Source of the DNA: Fibrobacter sp. UWH6
GTDB taxonomy: Bacteria > Fibrobacterota > Fibrobacteria > Fibrobacterales > Fibrobacteraceae
Length of the DNA: 64,000 bases
Assembly (NCBI RefSeq): GCF_900142465.1
Contig: NZ_FRAX01000001.1
Span: forward strand, 1-64,000
Reading direction: 5' to 3'
The translations under genes and the position numbers were made by a program. Positions 16,597 through 24,665 of this stretch are shown one piece after another. Below the pieces are notes generated by a model. That model worked only from the letters and a program-made list of their open reading frames with translations, was not told where the DNA came from and searched no databases. Positions within the stretch are counted from its first letter, which is position 1. Every line of letters starts with the position of its first letter.

Positions 16597-17448
16597 TTAG
16601 CCTCTGGTTACCCTGAACATGAAGCTGATTACGTTCGAGTCAAAGGTGTTTTCACTATCATCACTGGCGCCAAACGTATACAAATAGCCGATGCTCAATC
16701 CGACGGACCATGTGTCAGAGATCCACCAGTCCTTGCCGATTTCTACTTGCATTTCGTAGTCGAGCATTTCGAATGTTTGATGGAGGTTCTCTTTGTTGTG
16801 GTTTATGTCTTCACCGAAGAATGCAAACCCATTTGCGATGCTAAAGAAGGCGCCGTTCATTACGGAATGGGGATTTCTAAAGGGGTAGAATGTAAATCCT
16901 ACTCCTACAAAACTATAAAAGCCATAGGCATCGTCATCCTTGCTGTTTTTTTCTTTAAGGTTTTGTGGCGAAGATCCTAAGACCGAATATTGATTATCGA
17001 AGTTATGTTCGTAAGAAGTTTCACTATACTTGCCTTCGCCTATCAGCATGGCAAAGTCTAGTTCAAAGAACAGCGCCACGAGGTTCCCAAAGGATCTACC
17101 GAATCTCAAGCCGAGAGTCGGTATGGCGAAATCGTTGAATTCATAAACTTCCTCTACTACTCTTTCGTACGAATATGAATCGTCGTTGTTGTTATAGTCA
17201 TAATGATGTTTGTATTGGTAATCGGATTGCTTGTAATTAAAACCTACATAGGTTGCGCCAAGGCTTGCGTTAAAGTAGAATCCACGATGCTCCCTTGGCG
17301 GTCGATAAAGTTTTACCGGCTTTTGGGGGGTAACGGTTTCTTCGACTGTTTCTGCGGGATTTTCTTCGGATTCCTGTGCAAAGACTGTGGTCGCTGCAAG
17401 CATTCCGGCAAGAACCATCTGGACGAAGTGACTATGAAAATTTTTCAT
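16597..17448 (-). CDS. Secreted outer-membrane beta-barrel-like protein (paralog A)
   Basis: 283 residues. A signal peptide (about 1-24, ending TTVFAQ) is followed by an acidic/Pro-rich linker and a repetitive beta-rich body with PREHRGFYFNASLGATY at its start and FMFRVTRG at the end. The alternating aromatic strands and terminal Arg/Gly suggest an outer-membrane barrel. The next gene (17458-18228) is a clear paralog sharing PREHRGFY, YPFRNPxSxMNGxF and the C-terminal FRxTRG. I do not recognise a named family; the pair looks lineage-specific. It ends at the bidirectional terminator. Confidence 0.7.
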   Translation of the reverse strand: MKNFHSHFVQMVLAGMLAATTVFAQESEENPAETVEETVTPQKPVKLYRPPREHRGFYFNASLGATYVGFNYKQSDYQYKHHYDYNNNDDSYSYERVVEEVYEFNDFAIPTLGLRFGRSFGNLVALFFELDFAMLIGEGKYSETSYEHNFDNQYSVLGSSPQNLKEKNSKDDDAYGFYSFVGVGFTFYPFRNPHSVMNGAFFSIANGFAFFGEDINHNKENLHQTFEMLDYEMQVEIGKDWWISDTWSVGLSIGYLYTFGASDDSENTFDSNVISFMFRVTRG

Positions 17449-17457
17449 ATTCGTCTC

Positions 17458-18228
17458 TTAGCCTCTTGTCAAGCGGAACGAAAGGGTGTACACTGTTTCT
17501 GTACCTTTAGCTTCATCAAAATTTGTTGAAGAATGGTTGTATGAAAATCCAATACCTATGGACAAGTGGTTGCTTACCCACCATTCCTTGCCAATTTCTG
17601 CGATAAAGCTTCTTCCAAAGGAGGCGATGTTTCCTGCGGAGTAGTCGTCCGCTACAAAACATGCATAAATAACGTAACCAAAAGATCCGCCGATAAAGAA
17701 ACCGTTCATGGCTGAATTTGGATTTCGGAACGGGTAGATTGTCGTGCCGAAGCCAACGAAGGTTCTTAAATTTACTGCATCGCCCGAAAATCCTTCGGAA
17801 TCGTAAGCTCTCCAATCTTCCGCGTAAACCTTATCCCCTTGTTTGTCATAGAGCGGATTGCCGTTCTCGTTTTGGGCGATCTCTCTATCGTAGTTAACCT
17901 CTTCGTAGTCCATAACGCCTGAATAGATCGCGAAATTGAATGTTGTATGAAAGGCAATCAGGTTTGCAATGGCTGTACCGAACTTAAAGTCGAATGAAGG
18001 GGTTGTGATTCCCCAAAAATCAAATGATTCGATATCTTTTTTATCAATTCTGGTGTTGTCCAGATCTTCCCATGTACTTTTGGCGCTGATTTTGTTGTAG
18101 CCAATGCCAAAGCCTACGCTATTGTAGAAACCGCGATGTTCCCTTGGGACAAAAGATGAAGTAAGATCTTCGGCGAAAATGCCAGAAACAAGAATTGCAA
18201 AAATAAAAAGGAATGTATTTTTTAACAT
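17458..18228 (-). CDS. Secreted outer-membrane beta-barrel-like protein (paralog B)
   Basis: 256 residues from ATG 18228, which gives a good signal peptide (MLKNTFLFIFAILVSGIFAE); the longer frame from 18321 would add 31 residues with no signal sequence. The body matches its neighbour: VPREHRGFYNSVGFGIGYN, TIYPFRNPNSAMNGFFIG, AEIGKEWWVSNHLSIGIGFS and final LSFRLTRG. It lies 9 bases upstream of paralog A in the same direction, so the pair is a tandem duplication in one operon. It is divergent from the xylanase gene with 79 bp between starts. Function unknown. Confidence 0.7.
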   Translation of the reverse strand: MLKNTFLFIFAILVSGIFAEDLTSSFVPREHRGFYNSVGFGIGYNKISAKSTWEDLDNTRIDKKDIESFDFWGITTPSFDFKFGTAIANLIAFHTTFNFAIYSGVMDYEEVNYDREIAQNENGNPLYDKQGDKVYAEDWRAYDSEGFSGDAVNLRTFVGFGTTIYPFRNPNSAMNGFFIGGSFGYVIYACFVADDYSAGNIASFGRSFIAEIGKEWWVSNHLSIGIGFSYNHSSTNFDEAKGTETVYTLSFRLTRG

Positions 18229-18307
18229 GGTGCGGATAAAATAAAAAATTATTATGTTTTTGTGTAGACGCGTGTAAATGGGTCTACACTTGGTTTTAGG
18301 ATTAGAT

Positions 18308-20206
18308 ATGAAATTTGGCATTTTTCTTTTTGTGGCAGGAGTGTCCTGCGCGGTGGCTGCGGAAGCGGATAGTACTCTTCGTCAGTTGGCGGAGGCTCGT
18401 GGCCGCATGGTGGGTTCTATTCTGAATTCCAATTGGTTTAGCTATGGTCTTGGGGACGATGCCGAGGTTTATGAGAATACTCATAAGTCGCAGTTCAATA
18501 TCGTGGTTGCCGAAAACGAAATGAAGTTTGACGCCACGGAACCGTCTCGTAATTCCTTTAACTTCAAGAACGGCGACAAGCTGATGGCGTACGCCGCAAA
18601 GAATGGCATGCAGGTTCGTGGTCATGCGCTGGCCTGGCATAGTCAGGTTCCTCAGTGGGTGCCTGATCTGGCTGCGAGTGTGGCTACTGCGGGTGGATCT
18701 GCCAAGGACACTTTGCTTGCCGTGCTGAAGAACCATATCGAAAATGTGGTGGGACATTACAAGGGCAAGGTCCGCGAGTGGGACGTGGTGAACGAAGCCA
18801 TTGCTGATGGTACTCCTGCTGCTTGGCGTGATGGCGCGACTTCTGTTTGGTACAAATATATTGGTCGCGAGTTTATTGACTCTGCCTTTGTGTGGGCCCA
18901 TAAGGCGGACCCGGACGCAAAGCTTTATTATAACGATTATTCCCTGGAGTGGGGGTTGGCTGCAGGGGCGAAGGGTAAGTTCGCTGTGGATTCCGTGGCA
19001 AAGCGCCTGAAGGCTGCGGGCATTTACATTACGGGTCTTGGGACACAGACTCATATTTCTGATTACCATGTGACGACGCCTCCTAACGTAAAGGCCTTGG
19101 CTCAGGCTCTTGAAGCGGAGGGCTTGACTTTGCAGATTACGGAATTGGATATTGGCTTCGATAAGAAGGATGTTGCCAAGGCGGATTTTGAGGCCCAGGG
19201 AAGTTTGTACCGTCAGTTCATGGATGTGTTCCTGGAGGCTCCCAACATGGAGGCTTTTGTTATCTGGGGATTTTCTGATAAGTATAGTTGGCTTGCTGAT
19301 TTGTATAAGTATAATGGTCTGGTTTTCGATTCCAGTTTTGCAAAGAAGCCTGCTTACGATAGTTTGGTTGCTAGTTTGAAGGCTCATAGTGCAGACAAGG
19401 TTTCTAAGGTTAAGGATATTGTCCCCTTGGTTTGGGAGGATGCTTCGCCTTTTGGAAACGGTTCCTACGTGATTGTGGATTACAGCCAGGCCGGTGCTGA
19501 ATCTCGTGGAGAGTGGTCTGGCGATGTTAAGAATGGCAATGGAAAGTTTGAATCAGAACCGCTGGCTGGCAAGACGGGCTACATGAATGTTCCGTTGGCG
19601 GGTTGCGACCAGAATGCGGATTATTGCGGCTACCAGCATGCGATTTACACGTTGCCTCAGGATGTGGTGGACTCCAATTTCCTGTCGAAGTGTGAGGCTC
19701 TTGTATTTACCGCCTATGGGCCTACGGGTAGTACTGCTTACGTGAATATTGGAGTCAACGACCCGAAGATGACTTTGCAGAATGGACGGCCCTTGAGCGC
19801 CAAGGTCTGGAGTGGTATGACGGTGGACCTGCAGGCTGTTCGCGATGCTATGGCCGGTGATGCCGCCGTTAGGCCCACGCAGTTGACTTTCAACAGCAGC
19901 AACACTTCCGCCATGTACATTGCGAAGATCGAGGCCGTGGGCTGCCCTGATGGTTCCGAACGTCCGGCTGCGATCCGTGGTGTTTCTGCTAGGGGCGAAT
20001 TGAAGGTCGTGATGAGTGGCCGCACCTTGAATCTTGTAGGTGTAGCGTCTGCTCGTGTGGACGTGATGGATTTGCAGGGACGTCCGGTATTTTCCGCTAA
20101 TGATGTTCGGGGCTCGCAGAACCTGGAGGGGCTTGCAAGTGGAACTTACATCGTTCGCGTTCAGAGTGGTAACTTACAACGTATTGGCCGCATGACTTTG
20201 AAGTAG
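18308..20206 (+). CDS. Secreted GH10 endo-1,4-beta-xylanase with C-terminal accessory and sorting-like modules
   Basis: 632 residues. After a signal peptide (to about residue 18, VSCAVAAE) comes a complete GH10 barrel (about 25-355): FNIVVAENEMKFDATEPSR, VRGHALAWHSQVPQWVP, the acid/base Glu in WDVVNEAIAD and the nucleophile Glu in LQITELDIGF. It hydrolyses internal beta-1,4 links of xylan. A beta-rich module of about 170 residues (possible carbohydrate-binding domain) follows, then a ~70-residue C-terminal module ending GLASGTYIVRVQ..RIGRMTLK, similar to the secretion/sorting domains on fibre-degrading enzymes of Fibrobacter and Bacteroidetes. ATG 18308 begins the signal peptide; an in-frame upstream start at 18278 is unlikely. 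Confidence 0.93.
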   Translation: MKFGIFLFVAGVSCAVAAEADSTLRQLAEARGRMVGSILNSNWFSYGLGDDAEVYENTHKSQFNIVVAENEMKFDATEPSRNSFNFKNGDKLMAYAAKNGMQVRGHALAWHSQVPQWVPDLAASVATAGGSAKDTLLAVLKNHIENVVGHYKGKVREWDVVNEAIADGTPAAWRDGATSVWYKYIGREFIDSAFVWAHKADPDAKLYYNDYSLEWGLAAGAKGKFAVDSVAKRLKAAGIYITGLGTQTHISDYHVTTPPNVKALAQALEAEGLTLQITELDIGFDKKDVAKADFEAQGSLYRQFMDVFLEAPNMEAFVIWGFSDKYSWLADLYKYNGLVFDSSFAKKPAYDSLVASLKAHSADKVSKVKDIVPLVWEDASPFGNGSYVIVDYSQAGAESRGEWSGDVKNGNGKFESEPLAGKTGYMNVPLAGCDQNADYCGYQHAIYTLPQDVVDSNFLSKCEALVFTAYGPTGSTAYVNIGVNDPKMTLQNGRPLSAKVWSGMTVDLQAVRDAMAGDAAVRPTQLTFNSSNTSAMYIAKIEAVGCPDGSERPAAIRGVSARGELKVVMSGRTLNLVGVASARVDVMDLQGRPVFSANDVRGSQNLEGLASGTYIVRVQSGNLQRIGRMTLK

Positions 20207-20211
20207 CTGAA

Positions 20212-20237
20212 AAAGGCGTCCTTTCGTGGACGCCTTT
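20212..20237 (+). terminator. Rho-independent terminator of the xylanase gene
   Basis: AAAGGCGTCC / GGACGCCTTT with a six-base loop, 5 bases after the stop codon and followed by GCTTTTG. Confidence 0.8.
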
Positions 20238-20271
20238 GCTTTTGACTGTAATCCGCATTTTTTGGGGGCGC

Positions 20272-20459
20272 TACTAACCAAATAATCCTGTTTGTGGAAT
20301 TTGGTTAGTAATATTTGCCTCAAAAATCCCGTTTTACAGTCGAATTACTAACCAATTTGGCTAATGGAGCTTGATTGGTTAGTATATTACTTGTTAATTT
20401 GTATTAAATTAGGCGTTTTTTACTAACCAAAATTCCCTTTTTAAGCGGCTTGGTTAGTA
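20272..20459. repeat. Array A: three phased inverted-repeat elements
   Basis: Three 39-bp elements (20272-20310, 20346-20384, 20421-20459). Each consists of TACTAACCAA, exactly 19 variable bases, and TTGGTTAGTA. Arms are identical in all three; the stems extend to 12, 11 and 11 bp. Elements repeat every 74 and 75 bp, about seven helical turns. The inner and linker sequences are unrelated. The array lies between the 3' ends of the xylanase and rlmB-like genes, so it is not in an obvious promoter. Compare arrays B (55570) and C (27066). Confidence 0.85.
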
Positions 20460-20473
20460 ACACCTGTAGCCTT

Positions 20474-21526
20474 TTATTTAATTCGCAGACGGGCGTACTC
20501 GTACAATCCTAGGGACAGTGCCACGGAGGCGTTGTAGGAATGGGCTTCGGGCATCATGGGGATGCGAAGGATGGAGTCGCACTGCTTCTTGATGAAGGGC
20601 GGGAGGCCCACGTCTTCGCCACCGACTGCAATAACGGCCTGATCGCTGAACTGGAAGTCAGCCAGGTTGGTTTCGGTGTCGGCATCCAGACCGAGAATCT
20701 GGTAACCGGCCTGCTTCAGTTCGCCAACGGCAGCTTCCAGGTTGTTGGGGCGGCAGATGCGCATTTTTTCAAGAGCGCCTGCGGAGGTGCGGGCTACACT
20801 GGGAGTAATGCCGCACATGCCCTTGGCGGGGAGCAGCAAAATGTCGACGCCCAAGGCGAGGGAGCTACGGATGCAAGCGCCCAGGTTGCGGGGGTCTTCG
20901 ATGTTGGTTGCCACAGCGATGAGCTTGCGTTCGCCGTTATCGATGGCCTTGAAGAATTCCTCACGGACGTCTTCCCAGACCAGCAGTTCCTTTTCGTTCA
21001 TGAGGGCGACCACGCCGTGGTTGGGGGTGGCGTAGCTGTTCAGGATCTTGGAGTCCACCTGCTGTACGTGTACGTGTACGCGCTTGGCCAGCTTCTGCAG
21101 TTCATAGAGCTTGGGGTTGCCGGACTTGTGCATAAAGAGCACGCGGTGAACCTGCATGGGGCTCTTGGTCAGGAGTTCGGTGACTTCCTTGACGCCACCT
21201 ACGGCGACCTGGGGGGCGGCGTCGGCGTCGCCTACTGCGGGGATCACGCCGTCTTCATAGGCGCGGGCTGTGTCCTGGGGACGTTCTTCAAAGCGGGGCT
21301 TAAAATCGCGGCGGTCATTGAAGTCGCGACGGTCATTGTTGCGGAAACCTTGAGTAAAGTCGCGGGGGCCATCGCCCTGGGGGCGTGCGGGGCGGAACTC
21401 GTTGTCTTCGCGGACGCGGTAGTTCTGACGGGGAGCGCGGCCGAAGCCTCGGCGTTCGCTTGTTTCGCGACGATCGTTGAATTCACGGCGGTCACCAAAA
21501 TTTTTGTTGTCTCTATCAAATGCCAT
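20474..21526 (-). CDS. rlmB: TrmH/SpoU-family 23S rRNA 2'-O-methyltransferase (RlmB-like)
   Basis: 350 residues. The first ~90 residues are a charged, probably disordered extension rich in Arg, Asp, Phe and Asn with repeats such as NDRRDFNDRRDF. A substrate-binding domain follows (VLFMHKSGNPKLYELQKLAK, then TPNHGVVALMNEKE). The SPOUT catalytic domain has VATNIEDPRNLGACIRSSLA, the knot motif VIAVGGEDVGLPPFIKKQ and LRIPMMPEAHSYNASVALSL. RlmB methylates a ribose in the peptidyl-transferase region of 23S rRNA. The RNA-binding-like N-terminal tail is unusual for RlmB. Assignment as RlmB rather than another TrmH paralog is likely but not certain. Confidence 0.85.
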   Translation of the reverse strand: MAFDRDNKNFGDRREFNDRRETSERRGFGRAPRQNYRVREDNEFRPARPQGDGPRDFTQGFRNNDRRDFNDRRDFKPRFEERPQDTARAYEDGVIPAVGDADAAPQVAVGGVKEVTELLTKSPMQVHRVLFMHKSGNPKLYELQKLAKRVHVHVQQVDSKILNSYATPNHGVVALMNEKELLVWEDVREEFFKAIDNGERKLIAVATNIEDPRNLGACIRSSLALGVDILLLPAKGMCGITPSVARTSAGALEKMRICRPNNLEAAVGELKQAGYQILGLDADTETNLADFQFSDQAVIAVGGEDVGLPPFIKKQCDSILRIPMMPEAHSYNASVALSLGLYEYARLRIK

Positions 21527-21579
21527 GGTTGTTTCCTTTCTTCTTGTTTAAAAGTATGCGTTCCCTTTTTGCGAACCCA

Positions 21580-22152
21580 TTATTCTTTCGCTCTGCACAC
21601 AATTACCTGGTTCATACGGATGTCGGTTTCCTTTTGTTCCAGAGGCTCCACCTGGATTTGTTTCGGGGTGGCGATGCCTGCCTTGTAGGCGTCGGGGTGT
21701 TTTGCTAAAAAGCGGTCGTAGTAGCCCTTGCCGTGTCCTTGGCGCTGGCCTGTTACGTTAAACTTTGTGCCGGGGACCAGGAATACGGTGAAGGGGCCGG
21801 TGTAAGGCGGAATGTCTGCTCGGGGTTCCATGATGCCGAAACGTCCGGGGGCCAGGTCCTTTTTCAGATTGTCGATGGGGTAGAACTCCATGGTGGTCTC
21901 GCCGGTCACTCGGGGCAGGAGCAGACGGTTTTCGCGGACCAGCTGTTCCAGGACGGGAGTGATGTTGGGTTCACCTTTCAGGGGGTAGAAGGCTGCAACT
22001 TTACGGGATTCCTTGTAGCCAGGTATGGCGTGGATTTCTTCCCAGGGGTTGTTGATCAGCTCTTCGCCGGGGCGCTTTCTTTTGGCCGGGTCAAAGAACC
22101 CGCGGGCGCCCAGGACCACGATGAAGAGGAGTATGAGGAGTGCTGCTTCCAT
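21580..22152 (-). CDS. 5-formyltetrahydrofolate cyclo-ligase-like protein with N-terminal membrane segment
   Basis: 190 residues. The C-terminal two thirds fit the 5-FTHF cyclo-ligase (MTHFS) fold: KVAAFYPLKGEPNI, RLLLPRVTGETTMEFYPI, FGIMEPRADIPP, FLVPGTKFNVTG and the signature GHGKGYYDRFLAKHP. The enzyme converts 5-formyl-THF to 5,10-methenyl-THF with ATP. The normal N-terminal helices with an ATP-contacting Lys/Arg are missing; instead residues 3-18 are hydrophobic (ALLILLFIVVLGARGF) and look like a membrane anchor. Activity may therefore be altered, or the true start may differ. It lies in the same direction as rnd (33 bp) and rlmB (53 bp). Confidence 0.75.
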   Translation of the reverse strand: MEAALLILLFIVVLGARGFFDPAKRKRPGEELINNPWEEIHAIPGYKESRKVAAFYPLKGEPNITPVLEQLVRENRLLLPRVTGETTMEFYPIDNLKKDLAPGRFGIMEPRADIPPYTGPFTVFLVPGTKFNVTGQRQGHGKGYYDRFLAKHPDAYKAGIATPKQIQVEPLEQKETDIRMNQVIVCRAKE

Positions 22153-22185
22153 AATTTTTTTGCAGGCGCTGTGCCCGCTGTTGAG

Positions 22186-23346
22186 TTAGTCGGGATCGCC
22201 TACGCGCTTGGCCTTGGGAAGGTTTTCCTGGAGGATCTCGTTCCAGATTTTCTTCTGCCAGTTCATGAGGTGGGCTTCTTCGTAACGTTCTTCCCAGGGC
22301 ATGGTTCCGGGGGCGGCCAGCCAGATGAGTTGCGCCCTGTTGCCCAGCATGGAGGGGTCCAGGTTCAGGGTGGCTGCCTTTTCGTCGCGCCAGGTCTTGA
22401 GTACCGAGAGCAGGTCGGAATTGGGGACTACGGGCGGGGGCGGTGCCTTGGGGAGGCGTTCGGGCCAGTCGCTTTCGGGGGTGGCCATGGCGGTTTCCAT
22501 CATGTTGACGAAGGAATCCAGGCGTTCGTCCCTGAAGTTGCGGGGGAGGCGGGGCAGGTGGTCCAGCAGTACCTGGGGGTAGGTGTCGACGGCGTGGCGT
22601 ACGATGGCTAGCATCAGGTCGCCGGGCATCACCTTGTAGGGAGGGCGGTCCATTTCTTCGGCCTGTTTTTCGCGCCATTCCCAAAGGTACTTCAGGATGT
22701 TCAGGGCGCAGGGGCTAAAGACGCTGCTGCCGGTAATGCGCCAGGGATCCTTTTTGGGCGGGGCCGGATTACGGGAATGCTCGATAAGGGCGTCACACTG
22801 TTCGGTGAGCCAGCTCATGCGTCCGGCGGCCTGCAGTTTTTCTACCAGGATGGCGCAAAGTTCATGAAGGTAAAAGGTGTCGTGGATGGCGTATTCGCAC
22901 ATTTCCAGGGGCAGGGGACGAGTGGTCCAGTCGGCACGCTGGTTTTCTTTTTTCAGTTCGTCGCCAAAATATTCGCGGACCAGGTCGGCCAGGCCTAAAT
23001 GGGGTTCGCCCAGGATCTTTGCGGCAAGCATGGTGTCGAAGATGTGGGTGGGGCTAAACTGGTAAGTCTGCCAGAGCAGTCGCAGGTCGTAGTCGGCCCC
23101 ATGGAAAATCAGGGTCTGCATGGCGCGTGCCTTGAACAGGGGGGCCAGATCCAGGCCGCAGAGGGGGTCTACGATATAATGGTGGTCGCCAATGGTGATT
23201 TGAATAAGGCAAAGGCGTGCTGTGTAGTGATACATGGAGTCAGCCTCGGTGTCCACCGCGGCCATGTCATAATTCTCCAGGTCCAATAGAAGGTTGGCTA
23301 GTGTCTCCTCGCTATCCACCAATATGTACTTTTCGTCTTGCATCAT
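22186..23346 (-). CDS. rnd: Ribonuclease D-like 3'-5' exoribonuclease with HRDC domain
   Basis: 386 residues. The DEDD exonuclease domain has Exo I MAAVDTEADSMYHYTARL, Exo II LIFHGADYDLRLLW and FDTMLAAKILGE, and Exo III MCEYAIHDTFYLHEL (Tyr variant, DEDDy). An HRDC-like helical region follows (about 215-300, LKYLWEWREKQAEEMDRPPY and KVMPGDLMLAIV). RNase D trims 3' ends of tRNA precursors and other structured RNAs. The start is at ATG 23346 or 23343. A much longer frame to 24300 runs antisense through trpS and is not credible. It is divergent from trpS with 60 bp between starts. Confidence 0.9.
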   Translation of the reverse strand: MMQDEKYILVDSEETLANLLLDLENYDMAAVDTEADSMYHYTARLCLIQITIGDHHYIVDPLCGLDLAPLFKARAMQTLIFHGADYDLRLLWQTYQFSPTHIFDTMLAAKILGEPHLGLADLVREYFGDELKKENQRADWTTRPLPLEMCEYAIHDTFYLHELCAILVEKLQAAGRMSWLTEQCDALIEHSRNPAPPKKDPWRITGSSVFSPCALNILKYLWEWREKQAEEMDRPPYKVMPGDLMLAIVRHAVDTYPQVLLDHLPRLPRNFRDERLDSFVNMMETAMATPESDWPERLPKAPPPPVVPNSDLLSVLKTWRDEKAATLNLDPSMLGNRAQLIWLAAPGTMPWEERYEEAHLMNWQKKIWNEILQENLPKAKRVGDPD

Positions 23347-23406
23347 TTGGGTAGAAAATGTAATAAATGTATTTGTCATTACGAAAATGTTTCTAAATTT
23401 GCGCCT

Positions 23407-24402
23407 ATGAAAAAGATTTCTCTTACCGGTATCAAGCCGACTGGCACTCCGCACCTCGGCAACTATGTGGGCGCAATCCGCCCGGCTCTCGAACTTACTA
23501 AGACTTACGATGCAGTCTACTTCATTGCGGACTATCACGCTCTGACCACCGTGCAGAACGGCGCCGAAATGCGCGACAACATCTACAAGGTGGCCGCCAC
23601 TTGGCTGGCTCTTGGCCTGAACCCGGAAGAGACTTTGTTCTATAAGCAGAGTGACATTCCCGAAATCTTTGAACTCAGCTGGGCTCTCAGCTGCTTTACC
23701 CCCAAGGGCTTCATGAACCGCGCCCACGCCTATAAGGACAAGGTGGCAAAGAATGAAGCCGCCGGCGAAGATGTTGACGCAAACGTGAACATGGGTCTTT
23801 ACTGCTACCCCTGCCTCATGGATGCCGACATTTTGATGTTCAATGCAGACATCGTTCCCGTTGGCAAGGACCAGAAGCAGCATGTAGAATTTGCCCGCGA
23901 TATCGCCATCAAGTTCAACAAGCACTTTGGCCAGGATGTGTTCACTGTTCCTGAACCGGTTTTCCAGGAATCCACCGGCGTGATCCCGGGTCTGGATGGC
24001 CGTAAGATGAGTAAGTCCTACGACAACTACATCGACATCTTCCTGGATTCCAAGGCTCTCAAGAAGCGCCTGGGCAAGATCGTGACCAACTCCCAGGGTA
24101 TTGAAGAACCCAAGGATCCGGATACCTGCAACGTGTTCAAGCTGTACAAGCTTTTCGCAACTCCGGAACAGTGCGACGCGCTGGCTGCCCGCTACCGCGC
24201 AGGTGGCCTGGGCTGGGGCCACGCCAAGCAGGAACTGCAGAACGTCCTCGAAGAACATCTGGGCGCCGCTCGCGAAAAGTACTTCGACCTTCTGGCCCAC
24301 ACCGAAGAAATCGACAAGATTCTCGCCTACGGTAAGGAAAAGGCCAGGGCGAAGTCTAAAGTTATGATGGATCGCGTGCGAGGCCTTCTCGGAACGTATT
24401 AG
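23407..24402 (+). CDS. trpS: Tryptophanyl-tRNA synthetase
   Basis: 331 residues, normal length. Class I motifs: ISLTGIKPTGTPHLGNYVGA (HIGH-equivalent HLGN) and GLDGRKMSKSYDNYI (KMSKS). Also VGKDQKQHVEFARDIA, typical of bacterial TrpRS. It charges tRNA-Trp with tryptophan using ATP. ATG 23407 places the first beta strand correctly; an in-frame frame from 23338 would add 23 unlikely residues. A separate, diverged copy of the last ~20 codons lies 90 bp downstream (24495-24560). Confidence 0.97.
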   Translation: MKKISLTGIKPTGTPHLGNYVGAIRPALELTKTYDAVYFIADYHALTTVQNGAEMRDNIYKVAATWLALGLNPEETLFYKQSDIPEIFELSWALSCFTPKGFMNRAHAYKDKVAKNEAAGEDVDANVNMGLYCYPCLMDADILMFNADIVPVGKDQKQHVEFARDIAIKFNKHFGQDVFTVPEPVFQESTGVIPGLDGRKMSKSYDNYIDIFLDSKALKKRLGKIVTNSQGIEEPKDPDTCNVFKLYKLFATPEQCDALAARYRAGGLGWGHAKQELQNVLEEHLGAAREKYFDLLAHTEEIDKILAYGKEKARAKSKVMMDRVRGLLGTY

Positions 24403-24494
24403 TCAAGCGGGAACGGCTTGTATTAACAAGCCGTGGGAGCGCGAAGCAATTGGCGTCATAGGTTCTTATGGGACGAAGGCCAATTGCGGAGTCG

Positions 24495-24560
24495 TATAAG
24501 GCCCGCGTCAAGTCCAAGGCTATGATGGACAAGGTCCGCTCCTTGCTGGGTACTTACTAG
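24495..24560 (+). pseudogene. Remnant 3' end of a second trpS
   Basis: In frame it reads YKARVKSKAMMDKVRSLLG-TY followed by TAG, matching the last residues of intact TrpS (KARAKSKVMMDRVRGLLG-TY) with several amino-acid and many silent differences. It has no start and is preceded by unrelated sequence, so it is a leftover gene end, not a gene. The divergence suggests a different trpS allele and not a fresh tandem copy. Confidence 0.8.
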
Positions 24561-24605
24561 TCGGCGACTCCGGCTCACAGTAGTCCTTAGAAGCATTTTT
24601 ACAAC

Positions 24606-24633
24606 AGCCCCCGGCAATACGCCGAGGGCTTTT
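24606..24633 (+). terminator. Terminator following the trpS remnant
   Basis: AGCCCCCGGC / GCCGAGGGCT with loop AATAC and trailing TTTTG. One C-A mismatch. It probably terminated the older trpS and may still serve the current one. Confidence 0.7.
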
Positions 24634-24649
24634 GTGTTATACTTTTTAT

Positions 24650-24655
24650 TATAAT
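24650..24655 (+). promoter_or_regulatory. -10 element very close to the 24666 start
   Basis: A perfect TATAAT ends 10 bases before the ATG. Transcription would begin about 3-5 bases before the start codon, implying a nearly leaderless mRNA. No good -35 hexamer is obvious upstream. Confidence 0.5.
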
Positions 24656-24665
24656 TATCCACGAT

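Noticed and set aside
20272-20459. Array A as a CRISPR array
   Set aside because: Repeats are only 10 bp, alternate in orientation, spacers alternate between 19 and about 35, and no cas genes are seen.
20272-20459. Array A as integron attC sites
   Set aside because: The arms fit the GTTRRRY core only partly, no integrase or cassettes are present, and array B has the same plan with unrelated arms.
23347-24300. N-terminal extension of the RNase D frame
   Set aside because: The extra ~300 residues are antisense to trpS and lack family similarity; RNase D is complete from 23346.
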